A stretch of DNA of 64,000 bases from Gordonia zhaorongruii (GTDB taxonomy: Bacteria > Actinomycetota > Actinomycetes > Mycobacteriales > Mycobacteriaceae): NCBI RefSeq assembly GCF_007559005.1, contig NZ_CP041763.1:2822463-2886462 (forward strand), read 5' to 3'. How positions within the stretch are numbered: position 1 is the stretch's first letter; each line of letters starts with the position of its first letter. The notes beneath the pieces were generated by a model. The model saw only the letters and a list, made by a program, of their open reading frames with translations. It was not told the origin of the DNA and did not search any database. Both the position numbers and the translations under genes were made by a program. Below are positions 35,176 to 44,528 of this stretch, piece after piece.

Positions 35176-35610
35176 TCAGATGCGGCGCATGACCTCGTCG
35201 GTCAGCCCCTTCTTCGCAGTGTCGACAGCCATCTTCTGCGCGCGCTTCACGATGAGTCCGGGCATCTTGACCTTCAGCTCGATGCTGAGATCGAACTTGA
35301 CGTGGGTACCGTCGCCCTTCGGCGACAGCGTGTACGTGCCTTCCTGCGAGCTGAGCTGCTGCCCCTCCACGAGGCTCCAGGAGCACGTGTTCTCGGTCCA
35401 GGTGTAGTCCAGGACCTGATCGTCGGAGATGCCGACCGCACTGACGGTCAGCTCGACCCGGTCCGGTGTGCCGTCCTCGTGCTCGGAGACCACTTTCGCG
35501 GCCTTATGAGGTCCCGACCACTCGGGCAGAGCGTCGATGTCCATGAGGACCTCCATCACGAGTGACGGCGGTGCATCGATGTCGAATTCAGTACTTGCGG
35601 AGACAGCCAT
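35176..35610 (-). CDS. SRPBCC-family protein (polyketide cyclase/dehydrase-like)
   Basis: 144 residues with the typical start VSASTEFDIDAPPSLVMEVLMDIDALPEW, the N-terminal strand and helix of the SRPBCC fold, and a C-terminal long helix (IVKRAQKMAVDTAKKGLTDEV). This is a single-domain cytoplasmic lipid- or aromatic-binding protein; mycolata have many such proteins of unknown role. ATG 35610 follows a TAGATT box by 6 nt, so it is probably leaderless. It is followed by a hairpin terminator. The upstream TetR gene on the same strand ends 52 bp before its start. Confidence 0.8.
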   Translation of the reverse strand: MAVSASTEFDIDAPPSLVMEVLMDIDALPEWSGPHKAAKVVSEHEDGTPDRVELTVSAVGISDDQVLDYTWTENTCSWSLVEGQQLSSQEGTYTLSPKGDGTHVKFDLSIELKVKMPGLIVKRAQKMAVDTAKKGLTDEVMRRI

Positions 35611-35616
35611 GGAGAG

Positions 35617-35622
35617 AATCTA
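35617..35622 (-). promoter_or_regulatory. Leaderless -10 box of the SRPBCC gene
   Basis: TAGATT on the minus strand, 6 nt before the ATG at 35610. Confidence 0.45.
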
Positions 35623-35662
35623 CCCCGCGGCCCCCGGATGCCGCGGGGCCGTCCGCGAAATT

Positions 35663-36238
35663 TCACCCGTGCGTCTGCCCGGCTCCGTCGCCGGTCAGCA
35701 ACTGCAACTCGCCGACGACCCGGTCGAGAGGATCGAGGCTGCGATGGACCCGGCACAACATGACCGCCCCCTCGATCGCAGCGAACACGGTCACTGCCAG
35801 CGCCCTGCTGCGCTCGCCTTCGATTCCCCCGGCCCGGAACCGGGCCGCCAGCCGGTCCTCCCACCGGAGGAACGACTCGTCCGCCACCTCGGCCGCGGCC
35901 GGATCCGTCTCGCGCGCGTTCCCGGCCTCGGCGACGACGCATCCGGTACGGAAGTCGGACTCGACGAGAACCCGGCGCCACACCGCGGCCAGGTTCGCCA
36001 CGGCCTCCCCCGGACCGGCCAGGGAGGCTTCGGCGAGGCGCTCGCCGAGGATCTCCGCCCCGAACCGCACCGCCTCCGACATCAGCTCTGCCCGACCTCC
36101 GGGAAAGTGGTGATACACCGAGCCGCGGGAGGCACCCGCGGCGGTCAGCACATCGCCGATCGACGTCCCGGCTACGCCGTCCCGTGCGATCAGAAGTGCG
36201 GCGTGCGCGATCATCGCGTCGCGGGGCGACGCCGTCAT
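35663..36238 (-). CDS. TetR/AcrR-family regulator
   Basis: 191 residues. The HTH has TSIGDVLTAAGASRGSVYHH followed by FPGGRAELM, a typical TetR recognition helix. The remaining domain is helical with no enzyme motif. ATG 36238 lacks a clear Shine-Dalgarno. Instead, a short frame on the same strand (36261-36235, eight residues) ends with TGA overlapping this ATG, so translation may be coupled to it. A CATAAT box lies 7 nt before that leader. The HTH protein is divergent from the M20 hydrolase gene. Target unknown. Confidence 0.82.
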   Translation of the reverse strand: MTASPRDAMIAHAALLIARDGVAGTSIGDVLTAAGASRGSVYHHFPGGRAELMSEAVRFGAEILGERLAEASLAGPGEAVANLAAVWRRVLVESDFRTGCVVAEAGNARETDPAAAEVADESFLRWEDRLAARFRAGGIEGERSRALAVTVFAAIEGAVMLCRVHRSLDPLDRVVGELQLLTGDGAGQTHG

Positions 36239-36261
36239 GCCGCCGACTGGAGTTCGGCCAT
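36235..36261 (-). CDS. Possible 8-residue leader peptide coupled to the TetR gene
   Basis: ATG at 36261, eight sense codons (MAELQSAA) and TGA at 36237-36235, overlapping the TetR ATG at 36238 by ATGA. A CATAAT box (36269-36274) lies exactly 7 nt upstream of its ATG, which would make it leaderless. Small size means chance cannot be excluded. Confidence 0.35.
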   Translation of the reverse strand: MAELQSAA

Positions 36262-36508
36262 GACCGTCATTATGCCGAGTTCCGTCGCTCCCGCGTGCGT
36301 CGGTCGGGCGATCACCGTCGGAGTGGTACCGCTGCGGCACGGCAACCGGCTATACGCCGTCGTCGCCCCGCACACGTACCACTGGGACGACGGACACCAC
36401 TGGGACGACACGTGCCACTGCGACGACGCATCGGCAGTGCCTCGAAGAAGCGCACCCCCGCGCCAGACGATGTTCGCCTCATTCGGCACGCTCTCCCGAC
36501 TACCCTGA
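36260..36508 (+). CDS. Small frame with His-Asp-Cys tandem repeat (uncertain)
   Basis: An 82-residue frame ending at 36508. Its middle holds three tandem units of six residues, HWDDGH, HWDDTC and HCDDAS, encoded by three 18-bp DNA repeats (36380-36433). His, Asp and Cys are metal-ligand residues, so a small metal-binding protein is possible. There is no Shine-Dalgarno or promoter box, and a minus-strand frame across the same DNA is also open, so coding is doubtful. Confidence 0.2.
   Translation: MTVIMPSSVAPACVGRAITVGVVPLRHGNRLYAVVAPHTYHWDDGHHWDDTCHCDDASAVPRRSAPPRQTMFASFGTLSRLP
36380..36433. repeat. Three 18-bp tandem repeats
   Basis: Units at 36380, 36398 and 36416, each beginning CACTGGGACGAC or CACTGCGACGAC. 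They lie in the TetR-M20 intergenic region. Confidence 0.8.
36501..36506 (+). promoter_or_regulatory. Leaderless -10 box of the M20 hydrolase
   Basis: TACCCT, 6 nt before the GTG at 36513. Confidence 0.5.
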
Positions 36509-36512
36509 CTGT

Positions 36513-37799
36513 GTGATCACCTCAACGTCGCTCCCGCCGGACCTGATCGCTCGCGTCGACGAGATCGTCGACGCCGACTCCGAACGCCTCGTCGACCTGT
36601 TCAAGACCATCCACCGGAACCCCGAACTGGGCTTCATGGAGATCCAGACGTCCCGCCAGATCGAGAAGGCACTGCAGAACCTCGGCTTCGACGTCACGAC
36701 GGGAATCGGCAAGACGGGCATCGCAGCAACGCTGCGGAACGGCGGCGGTCCGGTCGTCATGTACCGGGCGGACATGGACGCCAACGCGGTTCAGGAGGAG
36801 ACCGGACTCGACTACGCCAGCGACGTCCGGGTCACCCGGGACGACGGAACCGAGGTGCCGGTAGCCCATATGTGCGGCCACGATGCGCACGTGACCTGGC
36901 TGATCGGCATGGCCAACGTCCTGGTGGCACTCAAGGACCGATGGTCGGGCACCGTCGTGCTGATCGGACAGCCCGCGGAGGAGCCCATCACCGGCGCCAA
37001 GGCGATGGTCGACGACGGCCTCTACAACTTCATCCCCGCACCGGACGTGCTGATCGGGATGCACACGAACCCCGATCCGGTCGGCGCGGTCACCTCATCA
37101 CCCGGCCCGCGCATGGCGGGCACCGATCAGATCGACGTCCGTTTCCGCGGAGTGGGCGGGCACGGCTCCATGCCGCAGAAGACCAAGGACCCGGTGCGGA
37201 TGGCGGCCCTCGCCGTCGTCGAGTTCGGCTCGGTGGTGCAGGCGTCCATCGATCCGTCGAAGACGGCGGTGCTCACGGTCGGGTCGATTCAGGCGGGCGC
37301 GGATAACAACGTGATCCCCTCTGAGGCCCTGATCAAGCTCAACATCCGCTGGTACGACCCGGAGGTTCGGGAGACTCTGCTGTCTGCGATCGCCTCGATC
37401 TCCGAATCGGTGGCACGCACCTTCGGCGTCGCCGACGACCTGCTCCCGGAGATCACCATGAAGGGTGGTTCGTCGCCGTTGATCACCTCTCCGGAGCTGG
37501 CCGCGGGCATGGCGGAGTCGTTGACCTCCGCGATCGGCGCCGACAACGTGATCACGGACCTGCCGCCGGTCATCTCCTCCGAGGACGTGCAGGAACTCAA
37601 GGGGCCGCACCCGGACATGCCGTTCAACTACCTGATGGTGGGCGTCGCCGACCGCGAGGTGTGGCAGGCCGCCCGCGACCGCGGCGACGAGGTGCCGTTC
37701 ACTCAGCACAACCCGAACTACGTCGTCGATCTCGAAGCCATCGGCTACGGCACGAAGATCGCTGCATACGCAGTACTGGGGCTGCTCGACCAGGCATGA
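36513..37799 (+). CDS. M20-family amidohydrolase/carboxypeptidase
   Basis: 428 residues. Metal-site residues of the M20D (hippurate hydrolase/AbgB-like) subfamily: Cys121 and His123 in MCGHDAH, Glu156/157 in GQPAEEP, and His184 in GMHTNPDP. The dimerisation domain sits about 200-320, with VGGHGSMPQKTKDP. It hydrolyses an N-acyl amino acid or similar amide in the cytoplasm; the specific substrate is unknown. Start GTG 36513 follows a TACCCT box by exactly 6 nt. A terminator shared with groEL follows. Confidence 0.9.
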   Translation: MITSTSLPPDLIARVDEIVDADSERLVDLFKTIHRNPELGFMEIQTSRQIEKALQNLGFDVTTGIGKTGIAATLRNGGGPVVMYRADMDANAVQEETGLDYASDVRVTRDDGTEVPVAHMCGHDAHVTWLIGMANVLVALKDRWSGTVVLIGQPAEEPITGAKAMVDDGLYNFIPAPDVLIGMHTNPDPVGAVTSSPGPRMAGTDQIDVRFRGVGGHGSMPQKTKDPVRMAALAVVEFGSVVQASIDPSKTAVLTVGSIQAGADNNVIPSEALIKLNIRWYDPEVRETLLSAIASISESVARTFGVADDLLPEITMKGGSSPLITSPELAAGMAESLTSAIGADNVITDLPPVISSEDVQELKGPHPDMPFNYLMVGVADREVWQAARDRGDEVPFTQHNPNYVVDLEAIGYGTKIAAYAVLGLLDQA

Positions 37800-37858
37800 C
37801 TGGCCGCACCCGGACGACCGAATCCCCTCGACGCGCCCTCGGTGGGTGAGCCGCAACG

Positions 37859-37897
37859 CCGAAGGCCGGCCACCCTCGTCGGGTGACCGGCCTTCGG
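37859..37897. terminator. Bidirectional terminator, M20 hydrolase / groEL
   Basis: Arms CCGAAGGCCGG (37859-37869) and CCGGCCTTCGG (37887-37897), extended inward by CACCC/GGGTG with one C-A mismatch. Lies between convergent genes. Confidence 0.82.
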
Positions 37898-37934
37898 TAG
37901 TTCTGCGAGAGCGCAGACTGGGTTTCTGATCGAA

Positions 37935-39590
<1,656 letters not shown>

Positions 39591-39665
39591 CTAAGTTCTC
39601 GGGCCGGACTCGATGCCCGCGACGGACGACCGGGGTGTCTGTAGAACCGGCCTCACCGTTCCGAC

Positions 39666-39692
39666 CTGGCACTCGCACACCGCGAGTGCCAA
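39666..39692. promoter_or_regulatory. CIRCE operator 1 upstream of groEL
   Basis: TGGCACTC (39667-39674), N9, GAGTGCCA (39684-39691): a CIRCE with the first and last bases changed but the GCACTC-N9-GAGTGC core exact. Confidence 0.9.
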
Positions 39693-39700
39693 TCTCCGTT

Positions 39701-39727
39701 TTAGCACTCGCACTGGGAGAGTGCAAG
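39701..39727. promoter_or_regulatory. CIRCE operator 2 upstream of groEL
   Basis: TTAGCACTC (39701-39709), N9, GAGTGCAAG (39719-39727), close to the consensus TTAGCACTC-N9-GAGTGCTAA; only the last two bases differ. Confidence 0.92.
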
Positions 39728-39837
39728 GTGGTCGTCGGGTGATCAGAAATCGTTCGCCCTCCGGTCTCACGCACGACGAGTCATCGTCACGATCGTTCCG
39801 GATCAGGCGATCCGCAAGCCACGTAGTAGCCGCCCGA

Positions 39838-39843
39838 TACCGT
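39838..39843 (+). promoter_or_regulatory. Leaderless -10 box of the LytS-type sensor gene
   Basis: TACCGT, 6 nt before the ATG at 39850; also the probable promoter of the whole downstream operon to the symporter. Confidence 0.5.
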
Positions 39844-39849
39844 GGGTCC

Positions 39850-41088
39850 ATGTCCGGTGAGCTGATCGCCATCACGGTCCTGGGAGCGCTGCTCGCCGCG
39901 CTGCTCGTCGCCATCGCGCTGCGCACCCGCCGCGTGGTGTCCACTCCGCACGAGCGCGCCGTCCACGACACCCTGCACACCGCCGACCTGGCGGCCCGTC
40001 CGCTGCGCCGCGGCCTCACCGAAGAATCGGCCACCCACGCGGTCGGCCCGCTGCTGGCGCTGACCGCCGCCGATGGCGTCGCACTCTACGGTCCGGCGGC
40101 CGAGCTCCTCGCCCGCCACAGCGGCGGTGACCTGTGGACGGTGCCCGTTGCACGCTCGGCGGCACGGCTCGCGACGACGGTCCTCGCGGATCAGCGACCC
40201 GCCGTCGAACACGATCCCGGTGGCCCCGCCGCCCTCGCCCGGCACTTGGTGGCCGCCCCGCTGATCACCGACGGCGTCAGTGCGGGAGTGCTGATCGTCG
40301 CGACGCTCGACGACCCCGGCCCCGGCCGGATCGGCACCATCACCGAAGTCGCCCGCTATGCCGCCAGCCAACTCCGGCTGGCCGAACTCGACGCCTCCCG
40401 CGCCCGACTCGATCGCGCCGAGGTCCTCGCGCTGCGCGCACAGATCAGTCCGCACTTCATCTACAACGCCCTCAACACGATCGCGTCGTTCGTGCGGACC
40501 GACCCCGACCGCGCACGCGAGCTCATCCTCGACTTCGCGGATTTCACCCGGTACTCGTTCCGCGCCGCAGGCGAGTACACGGTGCTGGCCGATGAACTCC
40601 GCAACATCGACCGCTATCTCACCCTCGAGCGCGCACGGTTCGGGTCCGGCCTGAGCGTCCGTCTCCAAGTGGCCCCGGAGGTGCTCGGTGTCGTGGTCCC
40701 CTTCCTCGCGCTGCAGCCCCTGGTCGAGAACGCGGTCCGCCACGGTCTGGCGGGGCGCAGGAACGGGACGATCGGCATCACCGGCATCGACGAGGGGACC
40801 GACTGCCTGATCAGCATCGAGGACGACGGCGCGGGCATGGACCCCGAGCTCCTGCGCACCGGTCCGATCGATGCTCTCGACCCGGCCGGGCCCGCCGAAT
40901 CCGACGGTGCCCACGTCGGGCTGACGAATGTGGACCAACGTCTGCGGGCGGCATTCGGCAACGATTACGGTTTGGTTGTCGAAACCGCGGTCGGCGCAGG
41001 CACCAAGGTGAGCATGCGGGTCCCGAAGTTCGCATCCGGCATTCGCGCCGACGCCGCCCCCGACGGAAGGGATGCACGCCCCCGATGA
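39850..41088 (+). CDS. LytS-type sensor histidine kinase
   Basis: 412 residues. One N-terminal membrane helix (about 4-25), a GAF-like sensor region (about 55-180), and a His_kinase domain whose signature QISPHFIYNALNTI places the phospho-accepting His at 202. The ATPase domain has PLVENAVRHG, DDGAGMD and GLTNVDQRL. The single membrane helix and GAF domain suggest an intracellular or membrane-near signal such as a metabolite. The ATGA overlap with the response regulator gene shows a co-translated two-component pair; a sodium:solute symporter operon follows. Similar kinase-regulator pairs control pyruvate or carboxylate uptake in other bacteria. Confidence 0.9.
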   Translation: MSGELIAITVLGALLAALLVAIALRTRRVVSTPHERAVHDTLHTADLAARPLRRGLTEESATHAVGPLLALTAADGVALYGPAAELLARHSGGDLWTVPVARSAARLATTVLADQRPAVEHDPGGPAALARHLVAAPLITDGVSAGVLIVATLDDPGPGRIGTITEVARYAASQLRLAELDASRARLDRAEVLALRAQISPHFIYNALNTIASFVRTDPDRARELILDFADFTRYSFRAAGEYTVLADELRNIDRYLTLERARFGSGLSVRLQVAPEVLGVVVPFLALQPLVENAVRHGLAGRRNGTIGITGIDEGTDCLISIEDDGAGMDPELLRTGPIDALDPAGPAESDGAHVGLTNVDQRLRAAFGNDYGLVVETAVGAGTKVSMRVPKFASGIRADAAPDGRDARPR

Positions 41089-41885
41089 CCGGACTGACCG
41101 TGCTCGCCGTCGACGACGAGGCGCCCGCTCTGGACGAACTCGCCTACCTGCTGAACCGTCATCCGGCGATCGAGACCGTGCGCACCGCGGGCGATGCGAC
41201 GATCGCCCTGCGCGAGCTGGCCGATGTACCGGTCGACGCGGTCTTCCTCGACATCTCGATGCCCGGACTGAGCGGGATGGAATTGGCGGGATTCCTGGCC
41301 AACTACTCGTCTCCGCCGCACATCGTGTTCGTCACTGCGCACGACGACCGCGCCGTCGATGCGTTCGCCGTCGGCGCCGTCGACTACTTGCTCAAACCAC
41401 TGCGTGACGAACGCCTCGACCAGGCCGTCGAGCGCGTTCTCAGCCAGCGCTCCGCTCCGGTGCCGCAACCCGACGGGGCAGCCGCCGAACCGGAGCGAGC
41501 CGACCGCGACGACGTGATCCCCGTCGAATCCGGTGGCGTCACATCGCTCGTCCGGCGCGACGCGGTCATCTGGGTCGAGGCCGTCGGCGATTACGCGCGG
41601 CTCCACACCGACGCCGGATCGCATCTCGTACGAGTGCCGCTGTCCGTCCTCGAGGAACGGTGGCGCACGCACGGTTTCGCGCGCGTGCACCGCAGCTACC
41701 TCGTCAGCCTTCCGATGGTGAGCGGGCTGCGCGCTGCGGGAGCTTCGACGATGGTCCGGGTCCAGGGCAGCGGGAACTCACCTGCCGTCGAGTTGCCGGT
41801 GAGTCGCAGACAAGTCCGCGAGCTGAAGGACCGGTTGGTCCGGGATCCGATGCGCACCATCCGATCCGGCCGCACGGGCGGCTGA
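41085..41885 (+). CDS. LytTR-domain response regulator
   Basis: 266 residues. The receiver domain (1-120) has VDDEAPALDEL and Asp56 in VFLDISMP, the phospho-acceptor. A linker rich in Ala, Pro and Glu follows. The LytTR DNA-binding domain is at about 150-255, with GDYARLHTDAG and FARVHRSYLVSL. It overlaps the sensor gene by 4 nt and precedes a small membrane protein by 1 bp. It is the likely activator of the adjacent symporter genes, possibly in response to a carboxylate. Confidence 0.92.
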   Translation: MTGLTVLAVDDEAPALDELAYLLNRHPAIETVRTAGDATIALRELADVPVDAVFLDISMPGLSGMELAGFLANYSSPPHIVFVTAHDDRAVDAFAVGAVDYLLKPLRDERLDQAVERVLSQRSAPVPQPDGAAAEPERADRDDVIPVESGGVTSLVRRDAVIWVEAVGDYARLHTDAGSHLVRVPLSVLEERWRTHGFARVHRSYLVSLPMVSGLRAAGASTMVRVQGSGNSPAVELPVSRRQVRELKDRLVRDPMRTIRSGRTGG

Positions 41886-41886
41886 C

Positions 41887-42270
41887 GTGGCACCCGATAC
41901 GCCGCCGCGTGAACGGGTCGTTCTCGCACAACGGCGCGGTGCACGCGTGGTCCACACCCGGCGCCAGGTGGCCGAGCAGAGCGGAGTCGGCGAGAACCTC
42001 GTCCGCGGCCTGGTTCGCGCACAACTCGGCCTCGCCCTGCGGCTCGGGCTGGCCGTGGTGCTGATCTTCGCCGCGATACCGATCCTCGGCGCCACGGTGC
42101 ATCCGTTCGCCGACGCCACCGTGTTCGGACTGCCACTCAACTGGCTGGTCCTCGGGGTGGCACCGTACCCGATCCTCTACATCACGGGCCGACTGTACGT
42201 GCGGCTCGCCGATCAGGCGGAGAAGGACTTCATCCGCCTCACCGATGACCGGAGCGGCGAACCACGATGA
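41887..42270 (+). CDS. Small two-helix membrane protein, symporter partner
   Basis: 127 residues. Cytoplasmic N-terminus rich in Arg, then two hydrophobic helices (about 48-70 and 81-103, from NWLVLGVAPY) and a short charged tail. GTG 41887 is 1 bp after the response-regulator stop, and its end overlaps the symporter ATG (ATGA). It occupies the same position as the DUF485 partner of the second symporter but I do not recognise its own family. It is probably an accessory subunit of the transporter. Confidence 0.7.
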   Translation: MAPDTPPRERVVLAQRRGARVVHTRRQVAEQSGVGENLVRGLVRAQLGLALRLGLAVVLIFAAIPILGATVHPFADATVFGLPLNWLVLGVAPYPILYITGRLYVRLADQAEKDFIRLTDDRSGEPR

Positions 42271-43997
42271 GCGCTCACGTCACGGCGCTGACCGTCATCG
42301 CGATTCTCGCCGCCGCGTTCGGCACCCTCGCAGCAGGCGCGTACGCGGGTCGCAGCGCACGGTCCACATCCGACTTCCTGGTCGCGTCCCGCAGCATCGG
42401 CCCCGGCTGGAACGCCGCCGCCATCGCAGGCGAGTACCTATCGGCCGCGTCGTTCCTCGGAGTCGCCGGCCTCGTCGCCAAGTACGGCGCCGATGCGCTC
42501 TGGTACCCGATCGGATTCACCGCCGGGTATCTCGCGCTCCTGCTGTTCGTCGCGGCTCCGCTGCGCCGATCCGGCGCTTACACGGTGCCCGACTTCGCCG
42601 AGTTCCGGCTGGCGTCCCCACGCGCCCGCCGCGTGGCCATGGTCGTCGTCATCCTGATCTGCGTCCTCTACTTGGTTCCGCAACTGCAAGCAGCAGGCCT
42701 GACCCTCGACATCCTGCTCGGTCTGCCGCCGTGGATCGGCATCGTCGCCATCGGCACTCTCGTGATCGCGAACGTCGTCGGCGGCGGCATGCGCTCGGTG
42801 ACGTTCGCACAGGCGGTCCAGTACTGGCTCAAACTGACGGCGATCGCCGTACCGGCCATCGCACTCGCGTTCACCTTCGCCCACGACCCCCACGACCTGG
42901 GCGAACCGCTGCCACCCCGGGTCGTCACCGCGACGACCGTCGACGTGGAACGCACCGTGAGCGTGCGGGTCACCGACCCGGAGGGCGTCCGGATCGTCGG
43001 CGTCGTCGACGGGCGCACAGTGCATCAGGCTCCGGCGGCCGGCACGATCGTCGTCGAGGCCGGGTCGACGATTCACCTGGCCGCCGGCGCGACCACCCCG
43101 GTCGTATCGGACGCTCCCCGGACCGGCGCCGAGTGGATGACATCCGGAAGCGGACTCGGCGGCGGCCATCCGCTGTTCCAGGTGCTGTCCCTCATGGTCG
43201 CCACGTTCCTGGGAGCGGTGGGGCTCCCCCACGTGCTGGTGCGCTTCTACACCAACCCCGACGGGCGGGCGGCCCGTCGCACGGCGCTCAACGTGATCAT
43301 CGCGCTGTCGGTGTTCTACCTGTTCCCCACCGTGCTGGGGGCGCTTGCCCGGATGTGGACACCCCAGGTCCTCGCCACCGGCAACACCGACGCCGCCGTC
43401 CTCCTGCTGCCGACTGCCGCCCTGTCGGGCGCCTGGGGAACCCTGCTGGCCGCCCTGGTCGCCGCAGGTGCGATCGCCGCATTCCTCGCGACATCGTCAG
43501 GTCTGCTCGTGAGCATCGCCGGCGTCATGTCCACCGACCTGCTGCCCGCCGGGGTGCGCAGCTTCCGGATCTGCGCACTCATCGGCGGACTCGTGCCGAT
43601 GGGTCTCGCACTCGGTGCCGGCTCGCTCGACCTGTCCAGGTCGGTCGGACTGGTCTTCGCGGTGTCCGCCGCGACGTTCTGTCCGCTGCTCCTCCTCGGC
43701 ATCTGGTGGCGCGGACTCACCGCGTCGGGTGCGATCGCCGGGCTCGTCATCGGCGCCGTCACGTCGGCCACTGCGGTGGTGCTGGTCGTGGGGGACGTCA
43801 TCGACGACGCGGCGCTCGCCGGCTGGCCTGCGGTCATCGCCGATTATCCGGCGGCGGTCACCGTGCCGTTGACGTTCGCGACGATGATCGGGGCCAGCCT
43901 GGCCACCCGGTCGACGACGCCGACCGGCGTGGCCGGAGTCTTCGCGGCGATGCACGTACCCGAACGTCTCGGCCTCGGTGTGGAACGCACCCCGTAG
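42267..43997 (+). CDS. Sodium:solute symporter with large extracytoplasmic insert
   Basis: 576 residues in the SSS family (LeuT fold). Conserved family segments are GEYLSAASFLGVAGLVAKYG near 55-75, AGYLALLLFVAAPLRRSG, QLQAAGLTLDILL, and GLPHVLVRFYTNPDGRAARR. Unusually, a segment of about 95 residues (206-300) rich in Val, Thr and Asp with beta-strand character sits between membrane helices in the usual place of a short loop. The substrate is likely a monocarboxylate or similar. The overlapping small gene upstream and the LytS/LytTR pair form one operon with it. Confidence 0.83.
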   Translation: MSAHVTALTVIAILAAAFGTLAAGAYAGRSARSTSDFLVASRSIGPGWNAAAIAGEYLSAASFLGVAGLVAKYGADALWYPIGFTAGYLALLLFVAAPLRRSGAYTVPDFAEFRLASPRARRVAMVVVILICVLYLVPQLQAAGLTLDILLGLPPWIGIVAIGTLVIANVVGGGMRSVTFAQAVQYWLKLTAIAVPAIALAFTFAHDPHDLGEPLPPRVVTATTVDVERTVSVRVTDPEGVRIVGVVDGRTVHQAPAAGTIVVEAGSTIHLAAGATTPVVSDAPRTGAEWMTSGSGLGGGHPLFQVLSLMVATFLGAVGLPHVLVRFYTNPDGRAARRTALNVIIALSVFYLFPTVLGALARMWTPQVLATGNTDAAVLLLPTAALSGAWGTLLAALVAAGAIAAFLATSSGLLVSIAGVMSTDLLPAGVRSFRICALIGGLVPMGLALGAGSLDLSRSVGLVFAVSAATFCPLLLLGIWWRGLTASGAIAGLVIGAVTSATAVVLVVGDVIDDAALAGWPAVIADYPAAVTVPLTFATMIGASLATRSTTPTGVAGVFAAMHVPERLGLGVERTP

Positions 43998-44150
43998 CGA
44001 ACGGCCACCGTTCATCGATCCCCGGTGACCGCTCACCGCACCTCTGCACAACCTCGGCGATCAGGTCACATTTCCCATCGCTTGTGATGTGAGTCTCGTT
44101 CATGCTCGACGAATGCGAATCACCGTCGACTCTCACAATAAGGAGTGATC

Positions 44151-44528
44151 GTGTCCGAACAGGCACCACCGCCGAATGAGCGACTGCGACCGTCGCCCGA
44201 CGAGTTCCTCGTCGCGCAGGCGAGTCCCGAGTTCACTGACCTCCGGCGGGTCCTCTTGCGCTTCATCGCGCCGATGTCCGTGTTCTTCCTCCTCTGGTAC
44301 GCCGTCTACGTGATTCTCGGCGCGTTCGCGCACGACTTCATGGCGACCAAGGTGTGGGGCGATATCAACGTCGGTCTGATCCTGGGTCTGATCCAGTTCG
44401 TGACGACGTTCGGCATCACCTTCGCCTACGTCCGGTTCGCGAACCGCGACCTCGACCCGAAGGCTGAAACGATCCGTCAGAACTTCGCGACCGGCGTGTA
44501 CGCGGATGCTGCGAAGGAGACCAGATGA
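44151..44528 (+). CDS. DUF485 membrane protein, symporter subunit
   Basis: 125 residues from GTG 44151, which has AGGAG 5 nt upstream. Two hydrophobic helices (about 37-62 and 73-95) and a typical DUF485 start, ASPEFTDLRRVLLRFIAPM. DUF485 proteins (YjcH type) are encoded before acetate permeases and may be auxiliary subunits. Its end overlaps the symporter gene by ATGA at 44525. In Corynebacterium, cg0952-mctC has the same arrangement. Confidence 0.88.
   Translation: MSEQAPPPNERLRPSPDEFLVAQASPEFTDLRRVLLRFIAPMSVFFLLWYAVYVILGAFAHDFMATKVWGDINVGLILGLIQFVTTFGITFAYVRFANRDLDPKAETIRQNFATGVYADAAKETR

Noticed and set aside
36235..36489. 84-residue minus frame ending at the TetR start
   Set aside because: The repeat-derived SSQW units and lack of a promoter box for its ATG make it unlikely; only its last eight codons have promoter support and are listed as a possible leader.
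44075..44100. Possible GlxR site before the DUF485 gene
   Set aside because: TGTGATGTGAGTCTCG matches only one half of the consensus.
43998..44150. RamB box upstream of the acetate-type symporter
   Set aside because: No TTTGCAAA or near match seen in this gap.
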